64,000 nt of DNA from Candidatus Dependentiae bacterium (GTDB lineage: Bacteria; Babelota; Babeliae; Babelales; UBA12411), in NCBI GenBank assembly GCA_003511165.1, contig DOJW01000007.1, positions 62,001 to 126,000 of the forward strand, read 5' to 3'. A program made the position numbers and the translations under genes. Under the pieces are notes generated by a model. It was given only the letters and a program-made list of their open reading frames with translations, was not told the DNA's origin and searched no databases. Shown in pieces: positions 25,191 to 35,139 of the stretch (its first letter is position 1; each line of letters opens with the position of its first letter).

Positions 25191-25778
25191 ATGAATAATC
25201 AAAATAAAAAAGGTAAATTAATTATCATTTCAGCACCTTCTGGAGCTGGAAAAACCTCTCTATCTCGAGAAATAATAAAAAGGATCGGACCAAAATTTAA
25301 TGTTTCTAAAGTTATAACCTATACATCTCGCCATCCAAGGCCAGGAGAAGTAAACGGAGTTGATTATCATTTTATATCACCAGAAAAATTTAAAGAATAC
25401 GCACAAAGCGGTAACTTTTTAGAATCTACAAATTATAGTGATAAAATGTATGCTTCCCCTTCATCTATTGAATCAGATCTAAATTTTGGAAAATCATTCA
25501 TACTTGTTTTAGATCGAGAAGGTGCAAAACATGTTGCAAAATTAATTCCTTCTTCGGTCATGATTTGGATAACAGTTCCAAGTATTGATGAACTAAAAAT
25601 TAGAATGGAAAAAAGAGGCGGCGAATCTCCTCATCAAATTGAAAAACGATTAGAAATGGCTGAAGAAGAAATAAAAGAAGAAGAAAAACAAAGAGCTTTC
25701 AAATACCACTTAGTAAATAAAAACTTTGACGAATCGCTACAAGACTTAACGGCTATAATAACGCAAGAACTTAGCTAA
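25191..25778 (+). CDS. gmk: Guanylate kinase
   Basis: A 195-residue guanylate kinase. The P-loop IISAPSGAGKTSLSREI is at the N-terminus, followed by TYTSRHPRPGEVNGVDYHF (GMP-binding) and FLESTNYSDKMYASP; the lid region EKRGGESPHQIEKRLE is also seen. It phosphorylates GMP or dGMP to the diphosphate. AAGGAGA precedes the ATG. It is monocistronic and ends at a bidirectional terminator shared with the convergent EamA gene. Confidence 0.96.
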   Translation: MNNQNKKGKLIIISAPSGAGKTSLSREIIKRIGPKFNVSKVITYTSRHPRPGEVNGVDYHFISPEKFKEYAQSGNFLESTNYSDKMYASPSSIESDLNFGKSFILVLDREGAKHVAKLIPSSVMIWITVPSIDELKIRMEKRGGESPHQIEKRLEMAEEEIKEEEKQRAFKYHLVNKNFDESLQDLTAIITQELS

Positions 25779-25792
25779 ACAACACAAAAATA

Positions 25793-25824
25793 AAAAAAGG
25801 CCTCAAAACTTGAGGCCTTTTTTT
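25793..25824 (+). terminator. Bidirectional terminator between gmk and the EamA transporter
   Basis: Stem AAAAAGGCCTCA/TGAGGCCTTTTT with a short loop and T-run. It sits between convergent genes; the far end overlaps the stop of the next gene. Confidence 0.88.
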
Positions 25825-26722
25825 ATTTTTTAAATTTGAAACTTATTTTCTGTTTACCATAAAAAATGTACAGTGCTGCCATAACCATCCCTAGTGAAAT
25901 AAAATAGTTATAAGTAATAGCTTCTCCCAAAAACATGTAGCCATAAAAAGCTGCAAAAATAGGAGTCAAACAACCTGCAAATGTCAAAAATGTTATCGAA
26001 TAATGTCGAAGCAAATAACCATATAAATTGTAAAAAACAACATTTGAAAAAAGTATAAGAAGCGATAACCAACCAACAAAATGCCAAAAATCAAAAACAG
26101 GCGAAGTGTGTATCCCTTCAAATATTGCTGATGTTATAAAAGCAAATAATCCGCCAGTAAACATTGCAAATCCATTAATTGTTAAAAGTGAATATCCTCT
26201 ATCCATTAATTTTTTTACATCAAACCATGCATACGCGGCGGAGAAGACTGCAAACAGTAATATAACTTCTCGAGGCGATATTCTAAAAAACTCAACTCCT
26301 TCTGCTCCATTAAGTTGTAAAATTAAAATTGGGAATAAACTGCTAAAACCTAAAATCATTCCCCAGAATTTTCTAAAACCAAGCTTTTCTTTTAACAAAA
26401 AGTAAGATAAAGCTGCTGCAATAAAAGGTGTAATTGCATAAATAATACTAACTTTTGAAGAAGCCATACTTTGCAAAGCCCAAAACTCTAAAACAAATGC
26501 AAAATAAATATGAAAAAGAGAAACTTTAAAAAATAATTTTGCATCAGCTTTTTTAGGAAATGCATTTTTTCGGTCAAAAAAATATTGAAAAGTTATGAGA
26601 AATAAACCTGCAAATGTCATACGAAAACCAATTGTAAAAAATGGTTTGGCATAAAATAGCACCGTCTTCGCAAGTGTAAATGTAGCAGCCAAAATCGCAT
26701 ACGCTAATATTATTAAGAACAT
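25823..26722 (-). CDS. DMT-superfamily (EamA-like) transporter
   Basis: A 299-residue protein with about ten membrane helices in two similar halves, as in EamA/RhaT-type carriers of the drug/metabolite superfamily. The segment SMASSKVSIIYAITPFIAA and the later FAGCLTPIFAAFYGYMFLGE show the paired half-repeats. The substrate is unknown; relatives carry metabolites, including nucleotides or S-adenosylmethionine, in intracellular bacteria. It lies at the head of a minus-strand run ending in gene pairs with envelope and RNA-decay roles, 25 bases after the LptF-like gene. Confidence 0.82.
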   Translation of the reverse strand: MFLIILAYAILAATFTLAKTVLFYAKPFFTIGFRMTFAGLFLITFQYFFDRKNAFPKKADAKLFFKVSLFHIYFAFVLEFWALQSMASSKVSIIYAITPFIAAALSYFLLKEKLGFRKFWGMILGFSSLFPILILQLNGAEGVEFFRISPREVILLFAVFSAAYAWFDVKKLMDRGYSLLTINGFAMFTGGLFAFITSAIFEGIHTSPVFDFWHFVGWLSLLILFSNVVFYNLYGYLLRHYSITFLTFAGCLTPIFAAFYGYMFLGEAITYNYFISLGMVMAALYIFYGKQKISFKFKK

Positions 26723-26747
26723 AAAACTCTCCTAATTTTAAAAATAT

Positions 26748-27812
26748 TTAACAATTTTTTTTAGTTCGATAAACGCACCACAGTAAAAAAGTAATTAGAA
26801 AAATAAAACCATAAGTTGCTAAAAAACCTATAATTTCAAAATTCCAAAAAATCTTAGCTATATTAACATGCAAATAAGATATTAAAAACAAGAAAAGAGT
26901 TCCTAAAACCCCCAAGACAAGATTACTGCTTCCAACCGTTCCAAAGATACTTAGAATCATCAATGCTAAAAATGGTAAAATAAATAACCAAAATATTTTA
27001 GCAATTCTACAATGAAATTCGATATTAACAGTTTTTACACTATCCTTTAAGGTCCGAATGTCATTCCAGTTCAAAAATTTTGTATGCTTATCTTGGATAT
27101 TTTTAAGATTTTTACCCTTTTGTCCCAGAAGCTGTTCTACCAAAATCTCCGTGTCACAAAAAGTCATCAAATAATTATTAGAATAATTTTGATTTTGAAT
27201 TGTCCCGTTATACAGTTTTAATACTTCGCCTTTCAAATTTCCTTGAGCTGCGGTCATAATAAATCTCTGATTTTTATCATCCTGAAATGTTAAGAATAGA
27301 TTATAAAATTTGGTAGCACCGGTTCCGTCAAAATTGTTTATTTTATTTTTGAAAAATATAACAAAATTGGGGGATGGATAATGAAATCGTCCCGCGTCTA
27401 AACTTCCAATATGATCTTTAGCTATCCTTACTATAAACTCTTTACCTTCTTGATAGCATTTTGGAGCAAAATCAAAAACTAAAAAACCATAAAGAGGGGT
27501 AATCGATAAAATAAAAATTGCGAGCGATCTACGAATATCGCGTCGTATTTTAGGCAAATAATAAAAAAGTAAGATCTCATTTTTTTGATATATCTGACCA
27601 ATAGTTATAAACGTAGAAAATATGATAGAAATAGGAATAGCATAAATACTTATTAACGGAATCATTAATAAAATAAGCTTTGGAATAGAATCCATAGAAG
27701 GCAAAAGAGTTAATCGAACCAGCATATCTCCGAAAGATAGAACCAACATCAAAATCATTAACAAAATAAAAAAATTCTTATAAAACTTTTTTAAAGTGTA
27801 AGAAATAAACAT
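26748..27812 (-). CDS. LptF/LptG-family permease
   Basis: A 354-residue protein with three helices at each end and a periplasmic beta-rich middle (about 120-250), the plan of YjgP/YjgQ permeases. These form the membrane part of the LptB2FG machine that extracts lipopolysaccharide from the inner membrane. The N-terminal part (SIYAIPISIIFSTFITIGQI followed by RRDIRRSLAIF) fits. Only one of the LptF/G pair is present here; its partner and LptB must be elsewhere. Its presence together with lpxA supports an LPS-bearing outer membrane. It is 30 bases after ymdB. Confidence 0.78.
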   Translation of the reverse strand: MFISYTLKKFYKNFFILLMILMLVLSFGDMLVRLTLLPSMDSIPKLILLMIPLISIYAIPISIIFSTFITIGQIYQKNEILLFYYLPKIRRDIRRSLAIFILSITPLYGFLVFDFAPKCYQEGKEFIVRIAKDHIGSLDAGRFHYPSPNFVIFFKNKINNFDGTGATKFYNLFLTFQDDKNQRFIMTAAQGNLKGEVLKLYNGTIQNQNYSNNYLMTFCDTEILVEQLLGQKGKNLKNIQDKHTKFLNWNDIRTLKDSVKTVNIEFHCRIAKIFWLFILPFLALMILSIFGTVGSSNLVLGVLGTLFLFLISYLHVNIAKIFWNFEIIGFLATYGFIFLITFLLWCVYRTKKNC

Positions 27813-27842
27813 AAAATTTAATTTTTTAAATTTTGATAATAA

Positions 27843-28658
27843 TTAAACCGAAAATTCTTCATCAGTTATACTAAATCTTTCGATATGTGTAGTATTTCCA
27901 CTTGCGACATCAACTTCAACAAATGCCCCTGTAATAGCAAAAGGTCCAACTTTTTCTTCAACTACAAATTTTTCAGGCATTTGAAGTATTAATTTTCTTA
28001 CAATTTCTTCTTTTCGCAAACCAAGCATAGAATTTATGCTTCCGGAAAAACCAAGATCTGTTATATATCCTGTTCCGTTTGGAAGAATTTTTTCATCTGA
28101 AGTTTGAACATGTGTATGAGTACCGACTATAGCCGAAACTCTTCCATCTAAAAAGAAACCAAGTCCTTCTTTTTCTGATGTTGCTTCAGCATGAAAGTCG
28201 ACAAAAATCAAATTAGTTCTTGCTTTCAAAAGGGGCAAAAGAGAATCCATGGTTCGAAAAGGACAATCAAGTTGCTCTTTTAAAAAAATTTTCCCAAGCA
28301 GATTTACAATTGCAACTTCATACCCATTAACATCAATAAATGTATAACCTTTTCCTGGACAAGATGCATGGTAATTCGCAGGGCGAATTAAATTTGAATT
28401 TTGATTAATATATTCATAAATATTTTTATTTGCCCAGATATGATTTCCTGATGTAATAACATTTGCTCCTGATTCCATTAAAAAATTCGCGATTGGAGGA
28501 GTTATACCCCTTCCAATATCTGATGAATTTTCTCCATTTACAATAATCGCATCTATTTTAAATTTCTTTTTGAGAATAGGAGCCCATTTTTGGAACATGC
28601 CTCTTCCCGGTTTTCCAATCAAATCACCAAAAAACATAAATCTTAAAACATTATTCAT
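27843..28658 (-). CDS. ymdB: YmdB-family metallophosphoesterase
   Basis: A 271-residue protein with the motifs of the TIGR00282/YmdB family: FFGDLIGKPGR at the start, VNGENSSDIGRGI, TSGNHIW, VDFHAEATSEK and GTHTHVQTSDE. In Bacillus this family hydrolyses 2',3'-cyclic nucleotides and other phosphodiesters and is often next to RNase Y, as here (rny lies 22 bases upstream on the same strand). The neighbourhood suggests a link with RNA turnover. Known YmdB proteins have about 265 residues, so the length is normal. Confidence 0.92.
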   Translation of the reverse strand: MNNVLRFMFFGDLIGKPGRGMFQKWAPILKKKFKIDAIIVNGENSSDIGRGITPPIANFLMESGANVITSGNHIWANKNIYEYINQNSNLIRPANYHASCPGKGYTFIDVNGYEVAIVNLLGKIFLKEQLDCPFRTMDSLLPLLKARTNLIFVDFHAEATSEKEGLGFFLDGRVSAIVGTHTHVQTSDEKILPNGTGYITDLGFSGSINSMLGLRKEEIVRKLILQMPEKFVVEEKVGPFAITGAFVEVDVASGNTTHIERFSITDEEFSV

Positions 28659-28680
28659 AAGAAGCTTTCTTTATAAAAAA

Positions 28681-30162
28681 TTATCTTGCGTATTCGATGA
28701 CTCTACTTTCTCTAATAACATTAACTTTGATTTGACCTGGGAAATTTATAGTTTCTTCAATTTTTCTAGCAATATCTCGTGCTAAAATTATTGATTCTTC
28801 ATCACTAACACATGTTTCATCTACAATAACCCTAATTTCCCTACCAGCCTGAAACGCAAAACTTTTTTTTACACCTTCAAAATTTAAAGCAATTTTTTCG
28901 AGCTGGTCTAAGCGCTGAATATAAGCAGCTAAAGATTCTCTTCTAGCACCAGGACGAGAAGCAGAGATAGCATCTGCAATTAAAACAATTATTCCATAAA
29001 CATTATTGCTTGGAGCTTCTTCATGATGTGATGCTATTGCATTTACAACAACCGGATCTTCTCCATACTGGCGAGCTAACGTAGCACCAACTGACGCATG
29101 AGAACCTTCGACTTCACTAGAAATAGCCTTTCCAATGTCATGCAGCAAGCCACATCTTGAAGCAATTCTTGCATCTAGGCCTAATTCATTTGCAAGCATT
29201 TTTGCAAATGAAGCAACTTCACAGCTATGCTGAAAAACATTCTGCGTAAAACTAGTTCTAAAATATAATTTACCAAGTAATTTTATGATTTCAGGGTGTA
29301 AATCAGGAAAACCGAATTCTAAAGCAGCTTGACGTCCGAATTCTTCAATCTCTTCATTAATATTTTTTTCACACTCTAAAACAGTTTCTTCTATTCGTGT
29401 TGGATTTATTCTTCCATCCTGTATTAAAAGATTTAAAGCTCTTTTGGCAATTTCTCTTCTTACAGGGTTAAATCCTGAAATAATAACAGTATCTGGAATT
29501 TCACCAATAACAAATTCCATTCCAGTTGCCATTCCAAGTGTTCTTATATTTCTACCCTCTTTACCTATAATTTTCCCTTTTACCTCTTCATTTGGAAGAT
29601 GAACAACACTTGAAGAATAAATACTAACTTGTTCTACAAGATAGCGCTGCATTACTGTTGCTAAAATATCTATAGATTTTTGTTTAGAAATTTGTCGGAC
29701 TTCTTCTTCCATTTTTTGGATATATTTTTGGTTTTTTATTTTGCAGTCATCTTCTAAAATTTCAAGCAATATTTTTTTTGCATCTTTTCGAGTAATATCA
29801 CCAATTTTTTCAAGATGAGAAACCAATCGGTTTTCTAACTTTTGAAGTTTTATTTCTTTTAATTTTGCATTTTCCAAGCGAGAAGTAAGCTCTATATCTT
29901 TCTGTTGAAGTTCGTTTCGTAACTTATCAATTAATTTTTCCGCTTGAACCAAAAATTCCTGTTTTGAATCGTAAAAACCAGCTCTAGGAATTTCTTTGGA
30001 TGCGAAGAACCATTTTTTTTTGGCTTCATCCAAAGTTTTTTCACCTGATTGATTTGATGAAACAACAGCATTTTTAAATTTTTTCCACATGATAGGAAAT
30101 AAAATACCTAAAAAACAACCTACACAAAATATCCCTAATAACACAAATAAATCCCACATCAT
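28681..30162 (-). CDS. rny: Ribonuclease Y
   Basis: A 493-residue protein. It has an N-terminal membrane anchor (DLFVLLGIFCVGCFLGILF), a coiled coil (about 50-160), a KH domain with GKIIGKEGRNIRTL near residues 205-218, and an HD domain with CGLLHDIGKAIS and ASHHEEAP. The His-Asp pairs bind the metal. RNase Y begins decay of many mRNAs at the membrane. It is upstream of ymdB on the same strand, an arrangement seen in several phyla. An intrinsic terminator just upstream separates it from zapA. Confidence 0.95.
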   Translation of the reverse strand: MMWDLFVLLGIFCVGCFLGILFPIMWKKFKNAVVSSNQSGEKTLDEAKKKWFFASKEIPRAGFYDSKQEFLVQAEKLIDKLRNELQQKDIELTSRLENAKLKEIKLQKLENRLVSHLEKIGDITRKDAKKILLEILEDDCKIKNQKYIQKMEEEVRQISKQKSIDILATVMQRYLVEQVSIYSSSVVHLPNEEVKGKIIGKEGRNIRTLGMATGMEFVIGEIPDTVIISGFNPVRREIAKRALNLLIQDGRINPTRIEETVLECEKNINEEIEEFGRQAALEFGFPDLHPEIIKLLGKLYFRTSFTQNVFQHSCEVASFAKMLANELGLDARIASRCGLLHDIGKAISSEVEGSHASVGATLARQYGEDPVVVNAIASHHEEAPSNNVYGIIVLIADAISASRPGARRESLAAYIQRLDQLEKIALNFEGVKKSFAFQAGREIRVIVDETCVSDEESIILARDIARKIEETINFPGQIKVNVIRESRVIEYAR

Positions 30163-30238
30163 TGTTTATCTCTCCAAACTATTTAAATTAATTATAATTT
30201 CATTAAACATCTTAGCAGGAGGGACAATATTATTAAAA

Positions 30239-30272
30239 ATCCTTTTAGCCAGGTAACCAAAACTAAAAGGAT
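30239..30272 (-). terminator. Terminator after zapA
   Basis: Stem ATCCTTTTAG/CTAAAAGGAT with a 14-base loop and a T-run on the minus strand. It lies in the 143-base gap between zapA and rny, 34 bases past the zapA stop. Confidence 0.7.
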
Positions 30273-30305
30273 AATTTTTGATATATCAATTTAAGAAAAA
30301 GATTA

Positions 30306-30587
30306 TTAACAAACGATTAAGCTATCATCTATCAACTTAACAAGTTCATTAACTTTCACTTCTAAAATGTCATTAAAATTTTTCTGTTTTACCAAATCTG
30401 TTGCCATTTGAAGCGCTGCAAGAACCACAATTTTATGATCTACTGTGCTTGAACCATTTGCAATTACTTTAAGTAAATCATCTAATAATTTTGCTGCTTT
30501 CAAAATGTGTTCTTGATTCTCATCTGTAGCAATAGAATAATCTTTTCCAAATATCGATACTTTTAATATTTGCTTTTCAGAAATCAT
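30306..30587 (-). CDS. zapA: Cell division protein ZapA-like
   Basis: A 93-residue protein with the ZapA start (KVSIFGKDYSIATDENQEHI) followed by helical segments, as in ZapA, which crosslinks FtsZ filaments at the division site. It is one base after the stop of the small coiled-coil gene upstream, and followed by a terminator. Length is normal. FtsZ is not in this window. Confidence 0.75.
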   Translation of the reverse strand: MISEKQILKVSIFGKDYSIATDENQEHILKAAKLLDDLLKVIANGSSTVDHKIVVLAALQMATDLVKQKNFNDILEVKVNELVKLIDDSLIVC

Positions 30588-30588
30588 G

Positions 30589-30840
30589 CTATTCTCTTAC
30601 AGTTTCTAAAGATTTAATATTTTCCAGTAACGACTCTATTGCTATTTTTATAGAATCTTTTTCTTTTTGCAAAACCCCGATATCAGAATGTTCTTTTGAT
30701 AAAGAACCTTCTAAGCTATCCTTCTCGGATGTAAGAGCAAGAACTTTTTCTTGCAATTCCATTATCTTAAATTGTAAATTCTTGTTTTTTTCAATCAAAT
30801 CAACAATTTTGTCTTGTAACTGCCCTAATAAAACCTTCAT
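30589..30840 (-). CDS. Small coiled-coil protein upstream of zapA (ZapB-like in context)
   Basis: An 83-residue protein that is one continuous coiled coil (LQDKIVDLIEKNKNLQFKI onward). The start at 30840 was chosen because GGAGG lies five bases upstream; a GTG one codon earlier also reads through. It directly precedes zapA, separated by one base, so co-translation is likely. Small coiled-coil division proteins often sit by zapA, so a role in cell division is plausible but unproven. Confidence 0.55.
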   Translation of the reverse strand: MKVLLGQLQDKIVDLIEKNKNLQFKIMELQEKVLALTSEKDSLEGSLSKEHSDIGVLQKEKDSIKIAIESLLENIKSLETVRE

Positions 30841-30916
30841 CACAACCTCCTTTTAATTTCTAAAATATATTTATTAAAACTTCAAAATATATATTAGAAA
30901 TTGGAAGAAACAGATT

Positions 30917-31273
30917 TCAAGAAATTTTATTTTTTGCTAAAACAGTAAGTTTTTCAAAAGCTTTTGGTTCAAAAATTGCTAACTGACTAAGCATCTTCCT
31001 ATTTAAAGAAACATTCATTTTTTTAAGAGAATGCATAAAAACGCTATAGCTTATTCCGTTAGCTTTGCATGCAGCGCTTACACGAGTAATGAAAAGAGCT
31101 CTAAAATCTCTTTTTTTCAATCTTCTGCCTTTAAATGCAAAAGCCAAAGCTCTTCTTAAAGTTTCAGATGCTCTTCTAAAAATATTTTTACGTTGACCCC
31201 AAAAACCTTTGGCTTGCTTCAAAACCTTTTTGTGTCTTCTTTTTGTTACCATTCCGCGTTTAATTCTACTCAT
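30917..31273 (-). CDS. rplT: 50S ribosomal protein L20
   Basis: A 118-residue bL20. The start MSRIKRGMVTKRRHKKVLKQ and the GFWGQRKNIFRRA and RDFRALFITRVSAACKANG blocks are typical. L20 binds 23S rRNA early in assembly and in some bacteria controls its own operon. It follows rpmI and infC in the conserved infC-rpmI-rplT order. It is not overlapped by its neighbour and has a 56-base gap after rpmI. Confidence 0.97.
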   Translation of the reverse strand: MSRIKRGMVTKRRHKKVLKQAKGFWGQRKNIFRRASETLRRALAFAFKGRRLKKRDFRALFITRVSAACKANGISYSVFMHSLKKMNVSLNRKMLSQLAIFEPKAFEKLTVLAKNKIS

Positions 31274-31329
31274 GTCAAAACCTTACAAATTATCTTATTT
31301 TGAAATTACTATGTTAAAATTTTAAATCT

Positions 31330-31524
31330 TTAATAGGGAAGAAGCTTTTTCATTCTCTTTGCTTCAGATCCTTCAAAATATGCTATTTCACCTAACTGGC
31401 GATTTTGCTTTGAAGCTTTTGCCCAAGAGTGATGTCTTTTGTAAGCTTTTCCTCTTTTAACTTTTCCATTGCCAACTTTTTTAAAACGTTTTTTACAAGC
31501 TGTATGTGATTTCATTTTAGGCAT
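31330..31524 (-). CDS. rpmI: 50S ribosomal protein L35
   Basis: A 64-residue bL35 of normal length, beginning MPKMKSHTACKKRFKKVG, with the conserved run of basic residues. It sits between infC (36 bases upstream) and rplT on the same strand, the usual order. Confidence 0.95.
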   Translation of the reverse strand: MPKMKSHTACKKRFKKVGNGKVKRGKAYKRHHSWAKASKQNRQLGEIAYFEGSEAKRMKKLLPY

Positions 31525-31560
31525 ATTTATTCCTTTGTTGTTTCAAATATCTAAATTAAA

Positions 31561-32088
31561 TTATTTACCTTTAATAAACAAAATTTTCGACCATGCGAAA
31601 TCGCTTCTAGATTCTTTGTCTTCCACAATTTGTCCAAGGTCTGCAGCTAAAACATCGTTTTTTATTCTTTCAAAAAATTGATTTCCTAGCTCTCTAACAG
31701 GTATAGCCTGCCGACCCTTTATCTGAAGTGTAAACTTTACATGCTTACCTTCTTCTAAAAATGCAATCGCTTGATTAATTTTTGTCTTATAATCGCCAAT
31801 ACCTATTTTAGGTCTAAACTTTAACTCTTTTACCTGAATAACTTTTTGATGTTTTTTAGCACTTATCAATTTTTTCTTTTTAGAGAAAAGAAATTTTCCA
31901 AAATTCATTATTTTAGCAATAGCTACGTCTTCTTTTTCTCCAACTTTTACTAGATCTAATCCAGCTGCAACAGCTAAAGCGATAGCGGCACTTTTACTCA
32001 ATACGCCGTGATTTACTCCAGCTTCATCTATCACTTGAATCTTAAGATTTTTTATAGTCTCGTTGACTTCATGTTTTTCGTTCATCAT
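31561..32088 (-). CDS. infC: Translation initiation factor IF-3
   Basis: A 175-residue protein with N- and C-terminal IF3 domains: QVIDEAGVNHGVLSK at the start and KELKFRPKIGIGDYKTKI at about 95-115 match IF3, which prevents premature 70S joining and checks start codons. The start is ATG-ATG at 32088 rather than the AUU start often used for autoregulation, so that control loop may be absent. The gene is 16 bases after recA; the recA-infC linkage is unusual in my knowledge. Confidence 0.95.
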   Translation of the reverse strand: MMNEKHEVNETIKNLKIQVIDEAGVNHGVLSKSAAIALAVAAGLDLVKVGEKEDVAIAKIMNFGKFLFSKKKKLISAKKHQKVIQVKELKFRPKIGIGDYKTKINQAIAFLEEGKHVKFTLQIKGRQAIPVRELGNQFFERIKNDVLAADLGQIVEDKESRSDFAWSKILFIKGK

Positions 32089-32104
32089 GGATTTTTCTTT
32101 TTCC

Positions 32105-33175
32105 CTACTCCTCAGTTTCGGTTTTTAATTCAACACCTTCTTGTATTTTTTTGGTAACAAGATCTCTTATACTTTGATATAAATTGGCATCTGTTTTCAA
32201 CAACTTTAAGCAATTCTCTCTACCTTGTGCAAGCTTTTCACTACCAAAGGTAAACCATGCTCCACTTTGCTGTAAAATATTACACGAAAGAGCAAAATCA
32301 AATAAATCTAACTCTCTAGATATTCCTTCATTAAATAAAATATCAACTTCAACTTTTTTAAAAGGAGGAGCTACCTTATTTTTTACAACCTTAACAGAAA
32401 CTCTATTTCCAAAAGGCTTCTCATCTTTTTTCAAAGTTGCAATTCTTCTTATATCAAGTCTAATTGAAGCATAGAACTTTAAAGCATTGCCACCAGATGT
32501 AACTTCATTATTCATAAAAGCCATTCCGCCAACTTTTTGACGAATCTGATTAATAAAAATAACAATTGTTTTGGATTTGTGAACTGTCGGAGTAAGCTTT
32601 CTCAATGCTTGAGACATAAGCCTTGCTTGTAATCCAATATGAGCATCACCCATATCACCTTCAAGTTCCGCTTTGGGGACCAAAGCAGCAACAGAGTCTA
32701 TAACCAAAACATCTATAGCACCAGATCTTATCAAAACTTCCGCAATATCCAAAGCTTGTTCGCCATAATCCGGTTGCGAAATTACAAGTTTATCGACATC
32801 TACACCAATTCTTGAAGCATATCCAGAATCAAGAGCATGTTCTGCATCGATAAAAGCACAAACTCCACCCTTTTTCTGAGCTTCTGCAATAGCATGAAGT
32901 GTTAAAGTAGTTTTTCCTGAAGATTCAGGTCCATATATTTCTATTACTCTTCCTCTTGGAAATCCACCAACTCCCAAAGCTTGGTCAATCGCGATTGACC
33001 CTGTAGATATTGTCTCGAGATTTTTGCACGCACTATTTTGACCCAGTATCATTACAGAGCCTTTTCCATACTCTTTGTCAATTTGTGCAAACGCAATCTC
33101 TAAAACTTTAATTTTTTCTTCGCTTAAAATTTTATTAGATTGCAGCTGTGTTTTCTTTTCCGTTGCAGAAGCCAT
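32105..33175 (-). CDS. recA: Recombinase RecA
   Basis: A 356-residue RecA of normal length. The P-loop is [10 protein letters not shown], followed by [20 protein letters not shown], the loop L1/L2 region (NQIRQKVG and [20 protein letters not shown]), and the conserved C-terminal domain. RecA forms the strand-exchange filament; recF and ruvC in this window are in the same pathway. No LexA-like operator was seen. It follows the PpiD-like gene by 14 bases. Confidence 0.98.
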   Translation of the reverse strand: MASATEKKTQLQSNKILSEEKIKVLEIAFAQIDKEYGKGSVMILGQNSACKNLETISTGSIAIDQALGVGGFPRGRVIEIYGPESSGKTTLTLHAIAEAQKKGGVCAFIDAEHALDSGYASRIGVDVDKLVISQPDYGEQALDIAEVLIRSGAIDVLVIDSVAALVPKAELEGDMGDAHIGLQARLMSQALRKLTPTVHKSKTIVIFINQIRQKVGGMAFMNNEVTSGGNALKFYASIRLDIRRIATLKKDEKPFGNRVSVKVVKNKVAPPFKKVEVDILFNEGISRELDLFDFALSCNILQQSGAWFTFGSEKLAQGRENCLKLLKTDANLYQSIRDLVTKKIQEGVELKTETEE

Positions 33176-33189
33176 TTAATCCTCGTTTT

Positions 33190-35139
33190 TTAGCGTAAAT
33201 TAAGCATTTCTTCATTTTTTTCTATTTTAGCATTTCTAAGCAAAGAAGCAACAAATGAATTCATAAATGTAGCCTTGCCGCTTTCTTTTTCAGACCTTGC
33301 GATCTTTTCAATTTCTCTATCAATCATCTCTATACTTGGCACGCTCATATTTTCTATTTGTACAAGATAAATATCATTTTTGTTGTTAAGTTCTAAAATT
33401 TGACCCTTATCACTTAATTCAAAAGCTTTACCAAGTAAAGGTTCGAACTCTTCAAACTTAACTTTTGAATCTCTTTTTACAAGTCCTGTATTAATTAATT
33501 GCAAGCCATAAATTTTTTGGAAATCAATCAAGCTGCCTTTATGATCTAAAATTTGTTTTTTAATTGTAGCGGCAAGTTCTGCTTGCTTATTCTTCCCTGC
33601 ATCTTTGCAACAATCTTGTTCTACTTGAGGCCTTACACTACTTAGACTTAAAACGGTTTTAGCTTTTCTTGCAGCCTCACGGTAAAGAACAAAAGCGTTA
33701 TTGTATTCAAAATAACCGAAATTGTTTTCAGCACTCTTTTTTGCAAATATTTTTTGAATTAAAGTAGTTTCTAATTTATCAGCAGGTTTTTCATTTTCAG
33801 TTAAAAATTCAGTTTTCTTAAATTGCAAACCTTTTTCTTTCATAAATCTGTCTAAAACTTGTGATTCTTCTCTCGCATTTCTTATCAAAATCTCTAAATC
33901 ACTCTTAATAGTATTATCTAGCTTTCTTGATTTAATTGCTTTGATAATATCGTTTTTAACCTCAGAAATAGGCTTATTTTTAGCAGCTAATCTGTCTTCA
34001 AGCTGTATAATCTCAAATCCGTCTTTAGTTCTTATAACTTGTGAAATTTCACCTTTATCTTTAAGTCTGAATGCGGCACGCTCAAACTCTTTGTCATAAC
34101 TTCCGCTCTTGAAGAAATTTATCAATCCGCCGTTAATAGATGTTTTTTTATCTTCGGAGTATTTCTTTGCAAACTCCACAAACTTAGATTTATTTTCTAC
34201 CAAATTTTTATAAATATTTTCAGCTTTAGTTTTTACATCATTTTCATTAGCAAGACTGGAAACTTTTAATAGAATTCTTCTTACTTTTACTTCGGGCGAA
34301 ATTCTAAACATCGAATCTTTATTTTTTTCATAAAACGCATTTATCATATTATCGTCAACAATAATACGTTTTTCATAATCAGGAATTGTTATTAAACAAT
34401 ATTCAATTTGACGCTTTTCAGGAATAGAATAAAAATCTTTGCGCTCTTCATAGAACTTATTTAGAGCCTCTTCAGATAATTTTTCTTTTTTAGCAATTTC
34501 AACAAATTTTGAAACGGGTAAAACTAAAATAGCAAAATCCTTTTGGCTATTTTCTTGAAGATACGTATTTTTTAAAGAATATTTTGGATTATAAGCTGCA
34601 TGCTTTATGAATGATTTTAATAATCCTAATTTTACATCATTTTCTTTTTTCTCTTCAAACTCGGAAATTGTCATTCCAAGATGACTTAAGTATTGCTTAT
34701 AAATTCTTTCGTCAACCATTCCCGCTGAATTTATAAATTGAGCCGGAAGAGATTTAACTATAAGTTCTTGTAAACTTTTAAGATCTATTTCGATGCTAAA
34801 TTTATTAAGAATACTTTCCAAAGCTTTGGATTCCAAAGCTTCTTGAAAAGCCATTTCTTGAGGATTTTGAATTCCTGTTAAAGCTAAAATCCAATCTTCC
34901 GAAATACCTTGAGCTCTTGCATAATTTTTCATCATTTCGATTTGCATATTTACTTTGACAAGCTCTTGTTTGTAATCATCGTAATAAATCGGTGATCCAT
35001 TAACTTTACCAACAATAGTTTCTTTTTTAGCTGGCGTTCTTAGAAAAAACGTAGTAAGCGTTCCAATTGTCATTGATAAAATAACAGCCCACAAAAGCAT
35101 CTTCCATTTTCTAAATTCTTTTCTAAACATTGTAATCAT
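33190..35139 (-). CDS. PpiD/SurA-like peptidyl-prolyl isomerase
   Basis: A 649-residue protein with an N-terminal membrane anchor (LLWAVILSMTIGTLTTFF) and a periplasmic body. The N-terminal chaperone part resembles PpiD/SurA (VGKVNGSPIYYDDYKQEL), and a parvulin domain lies at about 280-400 (VRRILLKVSSL, FVEFAKKYSED, GLINFFKSGSYDKEFE and DGFEIIQLEDR). Such proteins help outer membrane and exported proteins fold, a role in keeping with the many secreted proteins here. It lies immediately upstream of recA (14 bases) on the same strand. Confidence 0.88.
   Translation of the reverse strand: MITMFRKEFRKWKMLLWAVILSMTIGTLTTFFLRTPAKKETIVGKVNGSPIYYDDYKQELVKVNMQIEMMKNYARAQGISEDWILALTGIQNPQEMAFQEALESKALESILNKFSIEIDLKSLQELIVKSLPAQFINSAGMVDERIYKQYLSHLGMTISEFEEKKENDVKLGLLKSFIKHAAYNPKYSLKNTYLQENSQKDFAILVLPVSKFVEIAKKEKLSEEALNKFYEERKDFYSIPEKRQIEYCLITIPDYEKRIIVDDNMINAFYEKNKDSMFRISPEVKVRRILLKVSSLANENDVKTKAENIYKNLVENKSKFVEFAKKYSEDKKTSINGGLINFFKSGSYDKEFERAAFRLKDKGEISQVIRTKDGFEIIQLEDRLAAKNKPISEVKNDIIKAIKSRKLDNTIKSDLEILIRNAREESQVLDRFMKEKGLQFKKTEFLTENEKPADKLETTLIQKIFAKKSAENNFGYFEYNNAFVLYREAARKAKTVLSLSSVRPQVEQDCCKDAGKNKQAELAATIKKQILDHKGSLIDFQKIYGLQLINTGLVKRDSKVKFEEFEPLLGKAFELSDKGQILELNNKNDIYLVQIENMSVPSIEMIDREIEKIARSEKESGKATFMNSFVASLLRNAKIEKNEEMLNLR

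Noticed and set aside
30163..30305. 6S RNA next to zapA
   Set aside because: The gap is only 143 bases and contains a terminator hairpin with no long 6S-like bulged stem.
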